DNA of 64,000 nt. Source: Maridesulfovibrio sp. (lineage in GTDB: Bacteria; Desulfobacterota; Desulfovibrionia; Desulfovibrionales; Desulfovibrionaceae). The notes beneath the pieces are model-generated. The model saw only the letters and a list, made by a program, of their open reading frames with translations, was not told where the DNA came from and did no database searches. Location: contig NZ_OY787459.1 in assembly GCF_963678865.1 (NCBI RefSeq), positions 3,755,381 to 3,819,380 of the forward strand, read 5' to 3'. How positions within the stretch are numbered: position 1 is the stretch's first letter; every line of letters starts with the position of its first letter. Made by a program: the position numbers and the translations under genes. Below are positions 61,310-64,000 of the stretch, piece by piece.

Positions 61310-62605
61310 ATGACCGAATCACGACTCCCCTCTGACACTACCGATTCTGAATCCAAGAAGGCCCAATCTCAATTATCCGTTCCTGTCTATGTTGCGCGTC
61401 AGCCTGTTTTCGATAGGCAGGAGTCCATATGGGGGTACGAACTACTCTACCGGGCAAATGTAAAGGACTCCACATGGGAAGAATCTGCCAATGTAGCTAC
61501 ATCAAAGGTTATATCGGACGGAATTTTTTTAGCCTTAAGCTCCATCCCCGATTCCAACAAGGTTCTCATCAACTTTCCAAAATATATGCTTTTGAATGGC
61601 TCAGCCAAGGCTTTATCTCCAGGGGTTTGTATTCCTGAAATACTGGAAGATGTGGAGGCTACTCCCAAAGTCATTGCTGCCGTCAAAGAACTGAAAGAAC
61701 TAGGGTACACTATTGCTGTAGATGATTTTACCGGTCAGAAGGAACTTGAGCCATACTTCGAGATCGCTGACATCCTGAAGGTTGACATGCTAGGCATGTC
61801 TTTTGCGGAAATTATCAAAATAACTCAAAGGCTAAAACCGTATAAATTTAAATTGTTGGGTGAAAAGATAGAGGATCGGAAGACATACGAGCTTGCTAAA
61901 TCATTAGGATACGATCTTTTTCAAGGTTATTTCTTCGCCAAACCGGAAATTGTCGAAGGGAGTAAAATTGCAAGCAATGGTTTGACAAAGCTAAAACTTC
62001 TCAAAGAGTTTGCAGACCCTGAGTATCAAGTTAAAGATCTTGCAAAAACCATCTCTTTTGATGTCGGCCTGAGCCACAGGCTTCTTCGCTACATATCTAC
62101 AGTCTCGCGAGAATCAAAAATAACTTCCCTAGCTCACGCTGTCACTATTATGGGCGGAAATCCACTAAAGCAGTGGTTGATGATCACCATGTTAGCAGAT
62201 GGCAGCGAAGGAGACAGAGGCAAAGAACTAATCTTTCAGGCGGCGCGGCGTGGTAAATTCATGGAGCTTATATCCGGGCGTATTAAGAATGTTCGCATCC
62301 ACAGGGACTCTCTGTTTCTACTTGGATTGTTTTCAAACCTCGATGCACTCCTCAACCAGCCCATGCACGAGGTACTCAAGAATCTTCCCTTGGATGATGA
62401 GTTGTCGTGTGCATTGCGTGGGGAAGAGAATCCGTTGCGTGGTTTTGTTGAATTGCTGGAAAGTATTGAACTCGGTGACTGGCGGAAGGTGGATGCTGTT
62501 TTGGAAGTGCTCGAGGTTTCCCAGCCTGCTGCGGCAAAGGCCTTTGCAGCAGCAGGGCTTTGGGCGCATGAAATTATATCTCATAGCGGCGAAAAAAGTT
62601 ATTAA
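61310..62605 (+). CDS. Degenerate EAL domain fused to HDOD domain (YuxH-like)
   Basis: 431 residues. Residues about 22-205 form an EAL-like domain whose key motif is YELLYR instead of EAL-x-R; DDFTGQKELEPYF stands where DDFGxG should be, and NFPK replaces the usual NLS-type motif, so metal and c-di-GMP hydrolysis residues are lost. The HDOD domain (about 206-405; LAKTISFDVGLSHRLLRYI and LAHAVTIMGGNPLKQWL) follows. Such YuxH proteins are regulators, not phosphodiesterases. It could compete with or modify the PilZ protein's signal. It starts one base after the PilZ stop. Confidence 0.9.
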   Translation: MTESRLPSDTTDSESKKAQSQLSVPVYVARQPVFDRQESIWGYELLYRANVKDSTWEESANVATSKVISDGIFLALSSIPDSNKVLINFPKYMLLNGSAKALSPGVCIPEILEDVEATPKVIAAVKELKELGYTIAVDDFTGQKELEPYFEIADILKVDMLGMSFAEIIKITQRLKPYKFKLLGEKIEDRKTYELAKSLGYDLFQGYFFAKPEIVEGSKIASNGLTKLKLLKEFADPEYQVKDLAKTISFDVGLSHRLLRYISTVSRESKITSLAHAVTIMGGNPLKQWLMITMLADGSEGDRGKELIFQAARRGKFMELISGRIKNVRIHRDSLFLLGLFSNLDALLNQPMHEVLKNLPLDDELSCALRGEENPLRGFVELLESIELGDWRKVDAVLEVLEVSQPAAAKAFAAAGLWAHEIISHSGEKSY

Positions 62606-62631
62606 TATAAATTGACTAAAGGAATATCATT

Positions 62632-64000
62632 ATGACTAAGAAGCCTTTGCGGTTTGTGTTAATAACATTCGCCCTTGCGGCTGCGGTTGCTTCTCTTTCT
62701 ACATATGTGGCGTGGGTTGGTGATGCAAAAAGCGAAAAAGATTCGGTTCAAACCGTATTGAATCTTCTCTGTATCAAAGTTGAAGGAATGACCATCAACG
62801 GTAATGTCATGGGTGCTGTCAATATGCTTGGTATCTATAACGATACCATTAAACGGCAAGCCCGAGGGGAACTGCCTCCAAATGCTCCTGAAACCGTGAA
62901 TCTGCTTAGAACTATTGTTATTAAATTTAATGCCAGCAATGCTTTCATAATGAACAAGAAGGGCGTCATTACCGCCTATTACACCTCCTCTGACAAATCC
63001 GGATTGGGTAAAAATTTAAGTTTCAGGCCATATTTTAAACAGGCTATCCTTGGGATACCCAATGTATACGCTGCACTTGGCTCAAATTCCGGAAAACGTG
63101 GATTATATTTTGCCGCTCCAGTCTATTCAGAAACCGGGAAAGCATATCCCAAGGATATAATAGGCCTTATAGCCGTTAAACTTGGTGTGCACCGCTTAGA
63201 TTCTTTACTCAACGACCTTGATCATCCGGCCATGCTTCTTTCTCCTCAGGGAGTGGTTTTTGCTTCAAATGTTCCTGATTGGATGTTTCAAGTGCGGGGG
63301 CCTATTACACCGGAAAAAGAAAATCGGATTAAAAGTTACAAGCAATTCGGAAAAAAATTTGAAAATACTGATCTAGATCCTTTGCCTTTTGGGGTTGATA
63401 CCGAAAGGGTTTATTTTGGTGGTGAGTGGCGGAGATTGAGCAAAAAGGAAATTGACTGGAAAGATCCTCTAGGTGAGTGGCAGCTCGTCATGCTCAATAA
63501 TCACGGCATGAATTCTTTTTTCAAGACAGCAGCAATGTATGGAGGCGGGTCTTTTTTGATCAGCTGTCTTATCGGTGTTGCTTTGTTTTTCAAGCTGGCA
63601 GACGATCGCAACCGCAGGTTGGCTGCGCACAAACTGTCTAAGGTCAACACCAGATTACTTGAAAGGACGAAGCGTTACAGAACTATTTTCAAAAACTCAC
63701 CAATAGGGTTGATTCATTTTGATGAGCAGGGGACCATCGTCAACTGCAACGACTTCTTTTTAAAATTAATGGGAACTACCCGCAAAGAAACTATCGGATT
63801 TGATGGAGCCAGCAGATATAAAAAAGAAGTCAGATTTGCTTTAATCGAAGCCTGTAAGGGCAATAGTAATGAGTTCGAAGGGGAATACACCTCGCCTATT
63901 TCTGGGAAAAAAATCCCCGTACGTATGATGTTCAATGCTATTTTTCCGGGCTCACCTGAATCAGAGGTAATTGCTACTGTTGAAGATATTACAGAACGTT
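62632..64000 (+). CDS. Membrane sensor with Cache and PAS domains, C-terminus beyond window
   Basis: Open from the ATG at 62632 to the window end (456 codons). Order: membrane helix (about 8-27), a Cache-type periplasmic domain (about 35-290; IMNKKGVITAYYTSSDKSGLGKNLSFRPYFKQAI), second helix (about 300-318), a short coil, and a PAS domain (about 345-455; YRTIFKNSPIGLIHFDEQGTIVNCNDFF, ending VIATVEDITER). PAS is cut by the edge, and the output (histidine kinase or GGDEF) is outside. GGAATATC precedes the ATG. Being next to PilZ and EAL-HDOD genes, a diguanylate cyclase output would fit, but that is a guess. Confidence 0.85.
   Translation, partial: MTKKPLRFVLITFALAAAVASLSTYVAWVGDAKSEKDSVQTVLNLLCIKVEGMTINGNVMGAVNMLGIYNDTIKRQARGELPPNAPETVNLLRTIVIKFNASNAFIMNKKGVITAYYTSSDKSGLGKNLSFRPYFKQAILGIPNVYAALGSNSGKRGLYFAAPVYSETGKAYPKDIIGLIAVKLGVHRLDSLLNDLDHPAMLLSPQGVVFASNVPDWMFQVRGPITPEKENRIKSYKQFGKKFENTDLDPLPFGVDTERVYFGGEWRRLSKKEIDWKDPLGEWQLVMLNNHGMNSFFKTAAMYGGGSFLISCLIGVALFFKLADDRNRRLAAHKLSKVNTRLLERTKRYRTIFKNSPIGLIHFDEQGTIVNCNDFFLKLMGTTRKETIGFDGASRYKKEVRFALIEACKGNSNEFEGEYTSPISGKKIPVRMMFNAIFPGSPESEVIATVEDITER

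Noticed and set aside
1..64000. CRISPR array, rRNA genes, full tRNA genes or IS elements
   Set aside because: No regularly spaced direct repeats, no rRNA-like stretches, no complete cloverleaf and no transposase reading were seen.

Overview
This window most likely comes from a marine, motile sulfate-reducing bacterium of the Desulfovibrionales (Maridesulfovibrio/Desulfovibrio-like). That is inferred from gene content, not from a marker gene: a siroheme decarboxylase (alternative haem pathway), multihaem c-type cytochromes, a nickel CO dehydrogenase, a DUF39 homocysteine-biosynthesis protein, many sigma-54 activators, large sensory kinases and a polar-flagellum gene set. Base composition is moderate, with a clearly AT-rich island at about 31-35 kb.

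Layout. 1-6 kb: a dicarboxylate symporter (cut by the window edge), CorA with a tiny membrane ORF upstream, a MenA-type prenyltransferase and a Tat-exported PLP enzyme. 6.1-15.2 kb: an ECF sigma factor and zinc anti-sigma factor, then flgD, flgE, flgK, flgL and fliD, with a palindromic mosaic repeat between flgE and flgK. 15.3-20.6 kb: a polyamine operon (speA, carboxy(nor)spermidine dehydrogenase and decarboxylase, speB) that runs from arginine to spermidine without S-adenosylmethionine. 20.6-23.2 kb: a SET-domain protein paired with a GNAT/RimK-like ATP-grasp fusion. 23.7-24.5 kb: a cytidylate-kinase-like protein. 24.7-30.7 kb: five consecutive exported proteins, three of them lipoproteins, that I cannot assign to a known system. 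30.9-35.0 kb: an AT-rich sugar-modification cassette (WbqC, DegT aminotransferase, formyltransferase, glycosyltransferase-like).

35.4-43.9 kb: a frameshifted gene remnant, a siroheme decarboxylase subunit, a CO dehydrogenase with a 13-histidine N-terminal tail behind a sigma-54 promoter, an HPP membrane protein, a GAF-type sigma-54 activator, a truncated AEC permease, DUF39, a tRNA 3' fragment and a duplicated 3'UTR. 43.9-51.1 kb: a probable anaerobic respiratory module. A sigma-54 promoter drives a thioredoxin-fold protein, a Tat flavoprotein of the fumarate/urocanate reductase family, a tetrahaem cytochrome and a heptahaem/cytochrome b membrane protein. A PAS-type activator lies upstream, and an Old Yellow Enzyme reads away from it with its own sigma-54 promoter. 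The same TGTAA words occur near both promoters, suggesting one regulon for reducing an activated C=C bond. 51.5-64 kb: signalling genes, namely a Cache/PAS histidine kinase, a four-gene phosphorelay with its own solute-binding protein, a PilZ protein, a degenerate EAL-HDOD protein and the start of another Cache/PAS sensor.

The strongest candidates for something undescribed are the 43.9-51.1 kb ene-reductase locus, the 24.7-30.7 kb lipoprotein operon, and the SET plus GNAT-ATP-grasp pair. All functions are from reading the sequence; no database search was run.
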